This document shows, piece after piece, positions 24,792-33,750 of a stretch of 39,403 nt of DNA. The stretch is from positions 1-39,403 of the forward strand of contig CALBFE010000042.1 in the NCBI GenBank assembly GCA_937888825.1, in the 5' to 3' direction. Each line of letters opens with the position of its first letter. Within the stretch, counting starts at the first letter, position 1. The notes beneath the pieces were generated by a model. It saw only the letters and a list, made by a program, of their open reading frames with translations. It was not told where the DNA came from and searched no databases. The DNA is from an uncultured Actinomycetes bacterium. Lineage in GTDB: Bacteria > Actinomycetota > Actinomycetes > Nanopelagicales > Nanopelagicaceae. Position numbers and translations under genes: made by a program.

Positions 24792-25886
24792 GTGAGTCTT
24801 ACAAGTAAACCTTCACCAGCCCAGATTAAGCGCGTCCCAAAAGTACTGCTACATGATCACCTAGATGGTGGACTACGACCACAAACAATCATTGATATCG
24901 CAGGCGAAATTGGTTACACCGCGCTTCCAACTCATGATGCCACAGAACTTGCAACGTGGTTCCGTGAATCTTGTGACTCAGGTTCACTAGTTCGCTACCT
25001 AGAGACTTTTTCCCACACTATTGCAGTCATGCAGCGACGTGAAGATATTATTCGAGTTGCCCGTGAGTGTGCCTTGGACTTGGCACGAGATGGTGTTGTC
25101 TATGCAGAAGTTCGCGGCGCACCTGAGCTCTTCACAGAAAAAGGCTTATCAATGGCCGATGTTGTTGATGCAACTATTGAAGGTTATAAGCAGGGAATAG
25201 CAGAGGCAAAAGCTGAAGGTCATGAGATTCATGTCTATTCGTTGCTCTGCGGAATGCGCCAGAATAAACTTTCGCAAGAGGTCGCTGAACTAGTGATTAA
25301 GTATCGCGATAAGGGTGTTGTTGGCTTTGATATTGCAGGTCCGGAAGATGGATTCCCACCGAGTGATCAGAAAGATACTTTTGATTATTTGCGTAAAGAG
25401 GATGCTCACTTCACAATCCACGCAGGTGAGGCATATGGACTTCCTTCAATCTGGGAAGCAATTCAATTGTGTGGTGCTGAGCGCTTAGGCCATGGCGTTC
25501 GAATCATTGATGACATCGATTTCTCAGGCCCAGAGCCAAAATTAGGACAACTAGCCTCATATGTTCGAGACCGCAGAATTCCACTAGAGCTATGTCCAAC
25601 TTCTAATCTTCAAACTGGGGCGGCAAAGAGTTATGCCGAGCATCCCATCGGAGCCTTGGCCCGCTTGCGTTTTAGAGTCACTCTCAACACTGATAACCGC
25701 TTAATGAGCCAAACTTCAATGTCATTTGAGATGGAAGAAGCAGTGAAGGCCTTTGGTTGGGATTTTGCAGAGCTTCAGCGCATTACTATTAATGCGATGA
25801 AGAGTGCGTTTATTCCATATCCAGAGCGTTTAAAGATTATTGATGGCGTTATCAAACCTGGCTATGCGAAAATCTCTGCTGAGTAA
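24792..25886 (+). CDS. add: Adenosine deaminase
   Basis: Zinc metalloenzyme converting (deoxy)adenosine to (deoxy)inosine, feeding purine nucleoside phosphorylase encoded in the minus-strand operon. At 364 aa, active-site residues are His21 and His23 (LLHDHLDGG), His210 and Glu213 (HAGEAYG), His234 (RLGHGVR) and Asp301 (NTDNR). The DDP usually seen after the zinc-ligand Asp is DNR here, which I have seen in actinobacterial members. GTG start 10 bp after deoA. The stop overlaps the P450 start (TAATG). Confidence 0.93.
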   Translation: MSLTSKPSPAQIKRVPKVLLHDHLDGGLRPQTIIDIAGEIGYTALPTHDATELATWFRESCDSGSLVRYLETFSHTIAVMQRREDIIRVARECALDLARDGVVYAEVRGAPELFTEKGLSMADVVDATIEGYKQGIAEAKAEGHEIHVYSLLCGMRQNKLSQEVAELVIKYRDKGVVGFDIAGPEDGFPPSDQKDTFDYLRKEDAHFTIHAGEAYGLPSIWEAIQLCGAERLGHGVRIIDDIDFSGPEPKLGQLASYVRDRRIPLELCPTSNLQTGAAKSYAEHPIGALARLRFRVTLNTDNRLMSQTSMSFEMEEAVKAFGWDFAELQRITINAMKSAFIPYPERLKIIDGVIKPGYAKISAE

Positions 25887-27070
25887 TGATTGATTTCAAT
25901 AATCCTACTTTTGTCGCCGATCCATACGAGCAGTTAAAGGCTCTACGTGAGATTGGCAAACCCGTCTGGCATGAGGGGATGCAGATATTTCTTGCAGCAC
26001 GCCACAGTGATGCAAATGATGTCTTTAGAAATAAGTCATTAGGTCGTATTTTCACAGACAAGTCGCCAGAATTTGAGTGGGAAACTTTCAACTGGTTGCA
26101 CTCAGATTCAATTCTAGATAGCGAACCACCTAAGCACACACGTTTGCGTTCATTGGTGGCAAAGGCATTTAATCGAAACAAGATTGAAGGAATGCGACCT
26201 GCGGTAGAGCGCATCACGCAGCAATTACTGGATGCAATCGATGAGAAAGTTAAATTAGGGGAGACCTTTGATTTAATTGCAGATTATGCAGAACCCCTGC
26301 CTGTGAAAATCATCGCTGACTTGCTAGGTTTTCCAGAATCAGAAGAGCATTTACTTCGGCCTTGGTCACAGTCGATTGTGAAGATGTATGAAGTTAATCC
26401 ATCAGAGCAGTATCAAGTTGAGGCAAAGAAGGCGGCTAGTGAGTTTGCTGAGTATGTGCGCAGTTTGGCTGAACACCGTAAAACAAATCCAGGCCAGGAT
26501 CTCATTACTGATTTAGCAATGGTTGAAGAGAATGGCGAAAAGTTAAACTCCCATGAGTTAGTGGCAACATGCGTGCTTCTTCTTAACGCCGGTCATGAAG
26601 CAAGCGTGAATGCATTTGGAAATGGAATGGTTGCAGCCCTTGAACGCCCTGATCAAGCTGAACTTCTGCGCAAAAATTCCCGTACAATAACTGAGACCGC
26701 CCTTGAAGAATTCATGCGATTTGATGCCCCGCTTCACTTATTTGAGCGCACAGCAACCGTTGATACTGAGTTAGGCGGAGTAAAGATAGAGAAGGGGCAG
26801 AAGATTGCAGCCCTGATTGGTTCAGCTAATCGAGATGCCTCAGTCTTTGAAATGGCAGATGAGATGGATTTAACTCGCGATCCAAACCCCCACATTGGTT
26901 TTGGAGCAGGCATTCATTTCTGTTTAGGCGCACCTCTTGCCCGTTTAGAAATGAGTGTTTCTTTGCCGGCGTTGTGGGAGAAATATCCCAATATGCAATT
27001 AGCTGGTGCGCCAGTGCGCAGACCTACTTTTGTATTACGAGGTTATGAAAGCGTTTCAATCTCTGCTTGA
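25886..27070 (+). CDS. Cytochrome P450, soluble bacterial type
   Basis: A 394-aa haem monooxygenase. Haem loop FGAGIHFCLG (339-348) with ligand Cys346; ExxR at Glu275-Arg278 (EEFMR); I-helix AGHEAS (235-240), where the usual threonine of the oxygen-activating pair is serine. Length and lack of an N-terminal membrane anchor fit soluble class I P450s that need separate ferredoxin and reductase, which are absent here. It is translationally coupled to adenosine deaminase (1-bp overlap), although P450s have no known step in nucleoside breakdown; its substrate cannot be predicted. The last 28 bp overlap the convergent ribokinase gene. Confidence 0.93.
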   Translation: MIDFNNPTFVADPYEQLKALREIGKPVWHEGMQIFLAARHSDANDVFRNKSLGRIFTDKSPEFEWETFNWLHSDSILDSEPPKHTRLRSLVAKAFNRNKIEGMRPAVERITQQLLDAIDEKVKLGETFDLIADYAEPLPVKIIADLLGFPESEEHLLRPWSQSIVKMYEVNPSEQYQVEAKKAASEFAEYVRSLAEHRKTNPGQDLITDLAMVEENGEKLNSHELVATCVLLLNAGHEASVNAFGNGMVAALERPDQAELLRKNSRTITETALEEFMRFDAPLHLFERTATVDTELGGVKIEKGQKIAALIGSANRDASVFEMADEMDLTRDPNPHIGFGAGIHFCLGAPLARLEMSVSLPALWEKYPNMQLAGAPVRRPTFVLRGYESVSISA

Positions 27071-27939
27071 GAAGGATATGAGGATTGTGCACCTTTGCGG
27101 GTGACACTCATGGATGCAACCTTGATCCCTAGCTTCATCGCATCTTCTGGGCTCTTTCCACTTGCTAATCCAAAAGCAAAAACCCCAACAAAGGCATCAC
27201 CAGCACCGGTTGTGTCCACAGCATTAACTTTTGGGGCACTCACTCGAGTGAGATTTCCATCGGAAGTAATTAACACAGCACCTTCTGATCCTAAAGTCAC
27301 AATTGAATTCTTACCTGGTCTAAATGCCTTTAAGACTTCATCACTTGTAGGTGCTTGACCATGGAGTTCATTGAACTCAGTTTCATTAGGGATAATCCAG
27401 TCGGTTACTTCCAATAGTTCTCTACTAAGAGGTTGGAATGGTGCTGGATTGAGAATGGTTAGGCATCCACGTTTTTTAGCTACAGTAAATGCAGCAAGAG
27501 TTACTTCCTGTTTGATTTCACATTGGGCAACTACAACTGCTAAGTCAGCGATTGACTCAATTGCTTCAATAGCCTTTTTAGATTCAATCTCATGATTTGC
27601 GCCAGGAATGATTACGATTCGATTCTCACCATTGGCATCGACCCAAATATGTGCCACACCATTTGGAGTATCACTACGTTCTATATATTCTGAATCAATT
27701 CCGAGCTTTTTGAAATTTTCAGCTATTGAGTCACCGAATAAGTCATTACCTAACTTTCCAACAAAGTGAACTTGGGCTCCGCAATGGGCGGCAATAACGG
27801 CTTGATTAGCTCCTTTGCCGCCAAAACCAGTCGTAAAGAGGTCGCCTTCTAAGGTTTGTCCAGGAGCAGGAATCACTTTGGCATAGGCAGTTAAATCAAT
27901 CATTGCACTGCCAACTACCGCTATTACTGCTTTGCTCAT
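27043..27939 (-). CDS. rbsK: Ribokinase (PfkB family)
   Basis: Phosphorylates ribose to ribose-5-phosphate; a 298-aa cytoplasmic enzyme. Substrate motif GGKGANQAV (40-48), NPAP (164-167), PNETE (184-188), and the ATP/anion-hole motif DTTGAGDAF (242-250) with catalytic Asp248. Ribose would come from the divergent nucleoside hydrolase, so the two genes form a functional pair. The start at 27939 has no ribosome site but a perfect -10 (TAGCCT) at -12 to -7, indicating a leaderless mRNA. The 3' end overlaps the P450 gene antisense by 28 bp, with no terminator between them. Confidence 0.93.
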   Translation of the reverse strand: MSKAVIAVVGSAMIDLTAYAKVIPAPGQTLEGDLFTTGFGGKGANQAVIAAHCGAQVHFVGKLGNDLFGDSIAENFKKLGIDSEYIERSDTPNGVAHIWVDANGENRIVIIPGANHEIESKKAIEAIESIADLAVVVAQCEIKQEVTLAAFTVAKKRGCLTILNPAPFQPLSRELLEVTDWIIPNETEFNELHGQAPTSDEVLKAFRPGKNSIVTLGSEGAVLITSDGNLTRVSAPKVNAVDTTGAGDAFVGVFAFGLASGKSPEDAMKLGIKVASMSVTRKGAQSSYPSQAEIETLS

Positions 27940-27944
27940 ACCGC

Positions 27945-27951
27945 TAGGCTA
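27945..27951. promoter_or_regulatory. Shared bidirectional -10 box (TAGGCTA) between rbsK and the nucleoside hydrolase gene
   Basis: The whole divergent intergenic region is 18 bp (27940-27957). TAGGCT (27945-27950) reads as a -10 toward the hydrolase at -13 to -8 from its ATG, and on the other strand TAGCCT (27951-27946) is at -12 to -7 from the rbsK ATG. Both transcripts would start at or within one base of the start codon. A weak -35 for rbsK (TTGAAG, minus strand 27973-27968) lies inside the hydrolase gene. Confidence 0.65.
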
Positions 27952-27957
27952 TCGCTT

Positions 27958-28911
27958 ATGGAAAAAACTTCAATCATTCTTGATGTTGATACCGGTGTTG
28001 ATGATGCCTTTGCAGTCCTTTTTGCCGCAATGCATCCAGCAATCAACTTAATTGGAGTCACCTGCGTAGATGGCAACACCAATGTTGACCAGGTCGTTGC
28101 AAATACATTGAAGGTTTTAGATGCTGCAGGCGCTGGTGATATTCCAGTTGCTAGAGGTGCAGTCCGTCCGCTACTCGGCAAATCTGAATATGCCGAGTAT
28201 GTGCATGGCGCAGATGGAATGGGCGACCTCGGAATTACCCCCTCTCATCGTAAAGTTGATTCTCGTTCAGCAATTGAGCTTCTTCGCGATTTAATTGAGG
28301 AATCAAAGGAGCCAGTAACACTTGTTCCAATTGCTCCGCTTACAAATATTGCTCTGTTCTTGCGGGCATTTCCAGAAACCGCCAAGAAACTACATAGGAT
28401 CGTTCTTATGGGTGGATCAGCATCTGCCGGTAATGCAACGGCTGCAGCAGAGTTTAATATTTGGCACGATCCAGAAGCAGCTGCAATTGTCTTTCAAAGC
28501 GGTGTCCCAATAACGATGTATGGACTAGATGTCTTTATGCGCCCAGGTGCAACAAGTGAGAATGCAGCACAACTACTCAAATCATCTGATCCTGCTCCAC
28601 AGTTTGCTGCAACTTTGATTCAAGCATTTATTGAGCGCTTGCATGTCTCTCCTATAACTTTGGGGGATTACGGGGCAGTAGCGTGTGTAATACATCCAGA
28701 GCTCTTTACAACTGAAGTCTTTGATGTTGTTGTTGATACATCACAAGGTCCAGCACGTGGTCAAACTATCTGTGATCGCAGAGCACCATTTTTAAAGTCC
28801 ATAGAACCAATTGATTTGGTTGATTCTGCATCAGTTAGAGTGGTTCTAGACCTAGATGTTGGCGCGGTTGAACAACTATGGTTTAAAACCATTGATAAAG
28901 GCTGGCTATAG
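27958..28911 (+). CDS. Inosine-uridine preferring nucleoside hydrolase
   Basis: Cleaves the N-glycosidic bond of ribonucleosides to free base and ribose, which the divergent ribokinase can phosphorylate. At 317 aa, the calcium/ribose motif is DVDTGVDDAF (9-18; commonly DTDPGxDD), with VLMGGSASAGNATAAAEFNI and WHDPEAAAIVF as further family segments. No signal peptide is present, so it acts on imported nucleosides. The start at 27958 is a predicted leaderless ATG. Its TAG stop overlaps the TAG of the convergent aldehyde dehydrogenase-like gene in the hexamer CTATAG. Confidence 0.92.
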   Translation: MEKTSIILDVDTGVDDAFAVLFAAMHPAINLIGVTCVDGNTNVDQVVANTLKVLDAAGAGDIPVARGAVRPLLGKSEYAEYVHGADGMGDLGITPSHRKVDSRSAIELLRDLIEESKEPVTLVPIAPLTNIALFLRAFPETAKKLHRIVLMGGSASAGNATAAAEFNIWHDPEAAAIVFQSGVPITMYGLDVFMRPGATSENAAQLLKSSDPAPQFAATLIQAFIERLHVSPITLGDYGAVACVIHPELFTTEVFDVVVDTSQGPARGQTICDRRAPFLKSIEPIDLVDSASVRVVLDLDVGAVEQLWFKTIDKGWL

Positions 28912-29748
28912 CCCTATTGGGTGCCAGACAGTTTTGTTTTCCATAAAAGCAAGAATGCGTCCAGGATCAGCGTTTTTAAAACTATAGATTCTCTTAATGT
29001 TTTCAGCTCCCGCAAATTTTATCTCGGCGTGCTTTTTCGCACCTAAGCCTGAGATATCTAAGCCATCAATATCCATATGTGAAGCCATCCAAGGGGTTAT
29101 TTCATCTTTCTTTCCAGTCAAAATGTTTATTACTCCAGCTGGAACATCACTTGTTGCAATTACTTCAGCAAAACTCATGGCAGAAAGTGGCGCCTTGGTG
29201 CTTGCTAGAACTATGACGGTATTACCACCAACAATGATTGGCGCAAGTGAATCAATTAAACCAAGCAAAGAAGGAACCTCTGGAGCAATCGCTGCAATGA
29301 CGCCCATGCTCTCAGGGATTGTGAAGTTGTAATAAGGACCAGCAACAGGGTTGAGTGCACCTGAGAGTGAAGAGATCTTGTCGCTCCATCCCGCATACCA
29401 AACAAGTCGGTCAACTGAATCTGTCACTTCTTTTTCAGCTTTTGCTTTAGTAACACCAGTTACTGTGACAATCTCATCGACGAACTGAGCACGACGACCC
29501 TCAAGCATTTCTGCTAGTCGGTAAAGAATCTGGCCTTTGTTATAGGCAGTAGCTTTGTTCCATCCATGTTGGGCAGCACGAGCTGCAACAACGGCATCTT
29601 TTAAATCTTTACGAGATGCTAAGCATGGGTTTGCAATGAAGATGCCTTTGGCGTTCTTAACTTCATATGTGCGCCCAGACTCAGTACGTGGGAACGCGCC
29701 ATTGATAAATAGTTTGTATGTCTTTTTCACATCAATTCGATTACTCAT
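28906..29748 (-). CDS. Half-length aldehyde dehydrogenase-like protein, catalytic domain missing (pseudoenzyme)
   Basis: A 280-aa protein covering only the N-terminal NAD-binding part of the aldehyde dehydrogenase fold (KLFINGAFPRTESGRTYEV onward). The usual PWNF with its catalytic Asn is APEV here, there is no LELGGK base motif, and the catalytic-cysteine domain is absent: after DISGLGAKKHAEIKFAGAE it ends with a distinct tail, ILAFMENKTVWHPIG. The tail looks ordered rather than random, and I recall similar short homologues beside deoC in other actinobacteria, so this is probably a conserved partner, not decay. It overlaps the upstream full-length dehydrogenase gene by 8 bp; a subunit or scaffold role is inference. 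No remnant of the missing half lies downstream. Confidence 0.82.
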   Translation of the reverse strand: MSNRIDVKKTYKLFINGAFPRTESGRTYEVKNAKGIFIANPCLASRKDLKDAVVAARAAQHGWNKATAYNKGQILYRLAEMLEGRRAQFVDEIVTVTGVTKAKAEKEVTDSVDRLVWYAGWSDKISSLSGALNPVAGPYYNFTIPESMGVIAAIAPEVPSLLGLIDSLAPIIVGGNTVIVLASTKAPLSAMSFAEVIATSDVPAGVINILTGKKDEITPWMASHMDIDGLDISGLGAKKHAEIKFAGAENIKRIYSFKNADPGRILAFMENKTVWHPIGL

Positions 29749-31192
29749 GTGAGACTCCCTTTAAGTATGCAGACAAACCATGTCGTCCGCCTTCACGACC
29801 CCAGCCGGATTCTTTGTATCCACCAAATGGGGAAGTAGGATCAAATTTATTGAATGTATTTGCCCAGATGACACCGGCGCGAAGTTGTTGAGAAGCCCAT
29901 AAAATCTTAGATCCCTTTTCACTCCAGATGCCGGCAGAGAGTCCGAAAGGAGTGTTATTGGCTTTATCTATACCTTCTTGAGGTGTTCTAAAAGTTAATA
30001 TTGAAAGCACTGGACCAAAGATTTCTTCGCGGGCAATGCGATGGGCTTGAGTTACACCTGTAAAGATTGTTGGCGCAAACCAGAACCCTTTACCTGGCAA
30101 ATCACAAGGCGCACTCCAACGCTGCGCACCTTCAGAATCCCCGACAGCAGTAAGTTCACGAATCTTTAATAGCTGTTCCTTGCTATTAATAGCACCTAAA
30201 TCTGTGTTCTTATCCATTGGATCGCCCACACGGATTTTAGCCATTCTATTTTTTAGTTTTTCTAATACTTCATCGGCAATGCTCTCTTGAAGGATTAAGC
30301 GTGAACCAGCGCAGCAGACATGGCCTTGATTAAAGAAAATTCCATTAACAATGCCTTCTACGCTCTCATCAATTGCTGCATCTTCAAAGATTATATTGGC
30401 AGCTTTACCACCGAGCTCTAAGGTCACACTCTTATTTGTTGGAGCAACTGCGCGGGCGATAATCTTTCCAACTTCAGTAGATCCTGTAAATGCAATCTTG
30501 TCGATTCCTGGATGATTCACAATAAGCGCGCCAGTTGAACCATCACCAGTAACAATGTTTACAACACCTGCTGGAAGTTCTGCCTGTTGGCATACTTCGG
30601 CAAATAAAAGCGCCGTGAGTGAAGTTGTTTCAGCTGGCTTTAGAACAACCGTGTTTCCTGCAGCAAGTGCAGGTGCTACTTTCCACGCCAACATTAATAA
30701 TGGGAAGTTCCAAGGAATAATCTGTCCTGCAACACCATGAGCTTTAGGTGTTGTTCCCAGGCCTGCATACTCAAGCTTGTCAGCCCATCCTGCGTGATAA
30801 AAGAAGTGTGCTGCAGCAAGTGGAACATCTACATCACGCGATTCGCGAATTGGCTTTCCATTATCAAGGGTTTCAAGTACTGCAAATTCACGTGAGCGCT
30901 CTTGCATGATGCGAGCGATACGAAACAGGTACTTTCCACGCTCTTTACCACTCATTTTTGACCAAGTAGTTGTATATGCCTTGCGCGCAGCCTTTACAGC
31001 AGCATCGATATCGTTTTTACCGGCAAGTGCGATCTGAGAAAGAACTTCTTCAGTAGCTGGGTTGATTGTGGGGAAGTGCTTACTTCCGGCAACAAATTTG
31101 CCACCAATGAAATGTCCGTACTTAGGCTTGATCGAGACTAGGGCGCGCGACTCTGGAGCCGGTGCGTATTCAAAAGTCAATTTTTCCCCCAT
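29741..31192 (-). CDS. Aldehyde dehydrogenase, full length
   Basis: A 483-aa NAD(P)-dependent dehydrogenase. Asn162 (PWNF), Glu259 (LELGGK) and nucleophile Cys293 (NQGHVCCAGSR) are all in place, along with FTGSTEVGK (235-243) and the C-terminal FGGYKESGWGREGG. It lies between deoC (1-bp overlap, TAATG) and the half-length paralogue (8-bp overlap), so its likely substrate is the acetaldehyde released by DeoC, producing acetate. It differs in its Cys context from the AldB-type enzyme at 802-2325. Confidence 0.92.
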   Translation of the reverse strand: MGEKLTFEYAPAPESRALVSIKPKYGHFIGGKFVAGSKHFPTINPATEEVLSQIALAGKNDIDAAVKAARKAYTTTWSKMSGKERGKYLFRIARIMQERSREFAVLETLDNGKPIRESRDVDVPLAAAHFFYHAGWADKLEYAGLGTTPKAHGVAGQIIPWNFPLLMLAWKVAPALAAGNTVVLKPAETTSLTALLFAEVCQQAELPAGVVNIVTGDGSTGALIVNHPGIDKIAFTGSTEVGKIIARAVAPTNKSVTLELGGKAANIIFEDAAIDESVEGIVNGIFFNQGHVCCAGSRLILQESIADEVLEKLKNRMAKIRVGDPMDKNTDLGAINSKEQLLKIRELTAVGDSEGAQRWSAPCDLPGKGFWFAPTIFTGVTQAHRIAREEIFGPVLSILTFRTPQEGIDKANNTPFGLSAGIWSEKGSKILWASQQLRAGVIWANTFNKFDPTSPFGGYKESGWGREGGRHGLSAYLKGVSHE

Positions 31193-32139
31193 TAGTCGAT
31201 CGTCACGTACTGAGGGCTAGCGTAGTAGCCATCATCCATTTTCATGCGTTGCATTAATAAATCATTTAACAATGCACTAGCCCCAATACGAAAGAGAGAT
31301 GGCTTGAGCCATTCTGGCCCAGCGGTCTCATTGACTAGGACTAGCTGCTTAATGGCATCTTTAGTGTTTCTGATTCCACCGGCTGGCTTCACACCAATTC
31401 GCACCTGGGTCATTGCATAAAAATCTCTCACTGCCTCAAGCATCACAAGAACAACAGGGGCGGTAGCAGCTGGTGCAACTTTACCTGTTGAGGTCTTAAT
31501 GAAATCAGCTCCAGCGGCCATGGCTAAAAATGAGGCTTTGCGAACGTTGTCATAGGTCACAAGCTCGCCAGTTTCAAAGATAACTTTTAAATGTGCCTTA
31601 GTACCGCATATGTCACGGATCTTCACGATTTCATCAAAGACTTCGATATATCGACCTGAAAGAAATGCACCGCGATCAATCACCATATCAATCTCTGAAG
31701 CCCCAGCCTCAACCGCATCTTTCGTATCTTGAATCTTTACTGCCATCGAGGCACGACCAGATGGAAAAGCAGTTGAAACAGCAGCCACACCGACATGATG
31801 GCCACCAATGAGATCTAAGTGCGTGCGGGCAATTCCAACCATGTCGTTGTAAACACAGACCGCACCCACACTTGGAACAGATGCATCAGTTGGGTCTGGG
31901 CGCACAGCTTTTGTGCATAGGGCCTTAACTTTTCCAGGAGTATCTGCACCTTCTAAAGTTGTTAAATCCACCATGGTGATTGCAGTGTCAATCGCCCAGC
32001 GTTTAGAAGTTGTCTTGATACTGCGAGTAGCAAGCATGGCTGCACGAGCATCAGCGCCAACTTGGTCAACTCCTGATAGCGAACCCAGATATTTCTTTAG
32101 GGATGCTTCAGTACCATCGACTAAACCATAAAAACTCAC
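31192..32139 (-). CDS. deoC: Deoxyribose-phosphate aldolase
   Basis: Splits 2-deoxyribose-5-phosphate into glyceraldehyde-3-phosphate and acetaldehyde. A 315-aa enzyme of the longer (human DERA-like) kind. Schiff-base Lys215 in FIKTSTGK, the second active-site Lys251 in GVKPAGGIR, and Asp151 in EIDMVID are intact. 4-bp overlap with the upstream phosphopentomutase gene and 1-bp overlap with the downstream aldehyde dehydrogenase put consecutive pathway steps in consecutive genes. Confidence 0.95.
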   Translation of the reverse strand: MSFYGLVDGTEASLKKYLGSLSGVDQVGADARAAMLATRSIKTTSKRWAIDTAITMVDLTTLEGADTPGKVKALCTKAVRPDPTDASVPSVGAVCVYNDMVGIARTHLDLIGGHHVGVAAVSTAFPSGRASMAVKIQDTKDAVEAGASEIDMVIDRGAFLSGRYIEVFDEIVKIRDICGTKAHLKVIFETGELVTYDNVRKASFLAMAAGADFIKTSTGKVAPAATAPVVLVMLEAVRDFYAMTQVRIGVKPAGGIRNTKDAIKQLVLVNETAGPEWLKPSLFRIGASALLNDLLMQRMKMDDGYYASPQYVTID

Positions 32140-33746
32140 GATAGCAATTCCTTCAATGGGGCTCGTAACTGATCCAGAACCGCTTGCGCAGTTGCAGAAT
32201 CCTTTGCAATTGCCTCAATGTAACACTTCATCTTTGCTTCTGTGCCACTTGGGCGAATGATGATTCGAATTCCACCATCTAGCCAAATACGTAAGCCATC
32301 AGTGGGGGGCAAACCATCACTTGGTTTGGCAAGGTCGTCAATGGATGTAACTGAATAACCAGCAATTTCCTTAGGGGGATTACGGCGCAAATTTCCCATG
32401 ATTACACCCACTTGAGAAAGATCGCTCAGGCGTATTGAAATTTGTTCAGTTGCATGAAAACCATGACGAGCCCAAACTTCATCGAGTAGATCAAGAAGTG
32501 TCTTATTCTGCGCAGCTAAATCAGTTGCAATCTGAGCTAGCTTGATAGCTGCAGATATTCCATCCTTATCATTAACGGTATTTGCATCAACGGCATATCC
32601 AAGGGCTTCTTCATAACCAAAAGTTAATCCATCAATTTTTGCTAACCACTTAAAGCCTGTCAGTGTTTCTTTAAAATCTAGTTTGTAATGAGCAGCAATT
32701 TTGCCCAAAATTGATGAGGAAACGATAGAGTTTGCAAGGATTCCCGTGGTTGTTGCTCGAGCGATTGTTTCGCCAAGGATTACACCTAACTCATCCCCAC
32801 GCAGCATTCTCCAGCCTTTTATTGGATCCTTGACTGCAGCAGCGCAACGATCTGCATCTGGATCATTGGCAATTACTAGATCAGCATCAAATGTGCGAGC
32901 AGTCTCTAAAGCTAAATCAATTGCACCTGGTTCTTCAGGGTTAGGAAAGGCAACTGTTGGAAAATCGGGATCTGGTTTTGCTTGAGCATCCACAAGGATA
33001 GGTTGCGGGAATCCAGCTTTATGAAAAATAAGTTGAAGTGTCTCAGTTCCCACCCCATGCATTGCTGTGTAAACAATCTTTAGGTTTCCAGGCCTCTGGG
33101 CAAGAGCTGCTGTGATCCTGACATATTTATGAAGGACCTCTTCGCCTAAGGTTGTCCATTCTTTTCCACGAGGTTGTGAAGCAAGAGATGTGATTAAATC
33201 AATTTTTTGTGCAATTGAATCATCTGTAGGAGAAATTATCTGTGAACCGCGGTAATGGATTCCATCAACAGTGCCACCTAAATAAACTTTATAACCATTA
33301 TCTTGTGGAGGATTATGGCTAGCGGTAACCATAATTCCCACATCGCATTTCAATTCATTGGTAGCAAAAGCTAGTACTGGCGTAGGAAGTGGGCGGGGCA
33401 AGACATAAACCTTCATGCCAGCACCACTCATAATTTGCGCAGTTTCAAAAGTGAAATCCTCAGAGCCATAACGAGCATCACGGCCAATTACTACTGAAGT
33501 TAAATTACGTTCCTTCATATATGCCGCAATTCCTGCAGCAGTACGACCAACAACTGCCCGGTTCATTCCTGAAGGCCCTGGGCGAATGGGACCACGCAAG
33601 CCAGCTGTACCAAACTGCAAAAAGCCATTAAATGATGCTCGTAGTTCTACTTCATTATTGGTATCTAGCCATTGCTGTAATTGGGCAGCAGTCTTTGGAT
33701 CTGGATCATCAGCAATCCATGCTTGAACTTCTTGAGTCAGATCCAT
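32136..33746 (-). CDS. Phosphohexomutase-superfamily enzyme, PGM2-like, probable phosphopentomutase
   Basis: A 536-aa alpha-D-phosphohexomutase. Sugar-phosphate motif FGTAGLRGPI near residue 45, catalytic phosphoserine Ser143 in TASHNPPQDNGYK, metal loop NDPDADR with Asp295/297/299, and a C-terminal phosphate-binding RPSGTEAKMK. The GTAGLRG opening and TASHNPPQDNGYK are those of PGM2-type enzymes, some of which act mainly as phosphopentomutases. Position between purine nucleoside phosphorylase and deoC, with no deoB in the window, argues that it converts (deoxy)ribose-1-phosphate to the 5-phosphate. Often annotated phosphomannomutase; substrate is inferred from context. Confidence 0.88.
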   Translation of the reverse strand: MDLTQEVQAWIADDPDPKTAAQLQQWLDTNNEVELRASFNGFLQFGTAGLRGPIRPGPSGMNRAVVGRTAAGIAAYMKERNLTSVVIGRDARYGSEDFTFETAQIMSGAGMKVYVLPRPLPTPVLAFATNELKCDVGIMVTASHNPPQDNGYKVYLGGTVDGIHYRGSQIISPTDDSIAQKIDLITSLASQPRGKEWTTLGEEVLHKYVRITAALAQRPGNLKIVYTAMHGVGTETLQLIFHKAGFPQPILVDAQAKPDPDFPTVAFPNPEEPGAIDLALETARTFDADLVIANDPDADRCAAAVKDPIKGWRMLRGDELGVILGETIARATTTGILANSIVSSSILGKIAAHYKLDFKETLTGFKWLAKIDGLTFGYEEALGYAVDANTVNDKDGISAAIKLAQIATDLAAQNKTLLDLLDEVWARHGFHATEQISIRLSDLSQVGVIMGNLRRNPPKEIAGYSVTSIDDLAKPSDGLPPTDGLRIWLDGGIRIIIRPSGTEAKMKCYIEAIAKDSATAQAVLDQLRAPLKELLS

Positions 33747-33750
33747 GTTC

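Noticed and set aside
28906-29748. Frameshift or recent truncation of the short aldehyde dehydrogenase
   Set aside because: No coding remnant of the C-terminal half exists downstream; the region is the intact convergent nucleoside hydrolase gene, and the short protein has an ordered end of its own.
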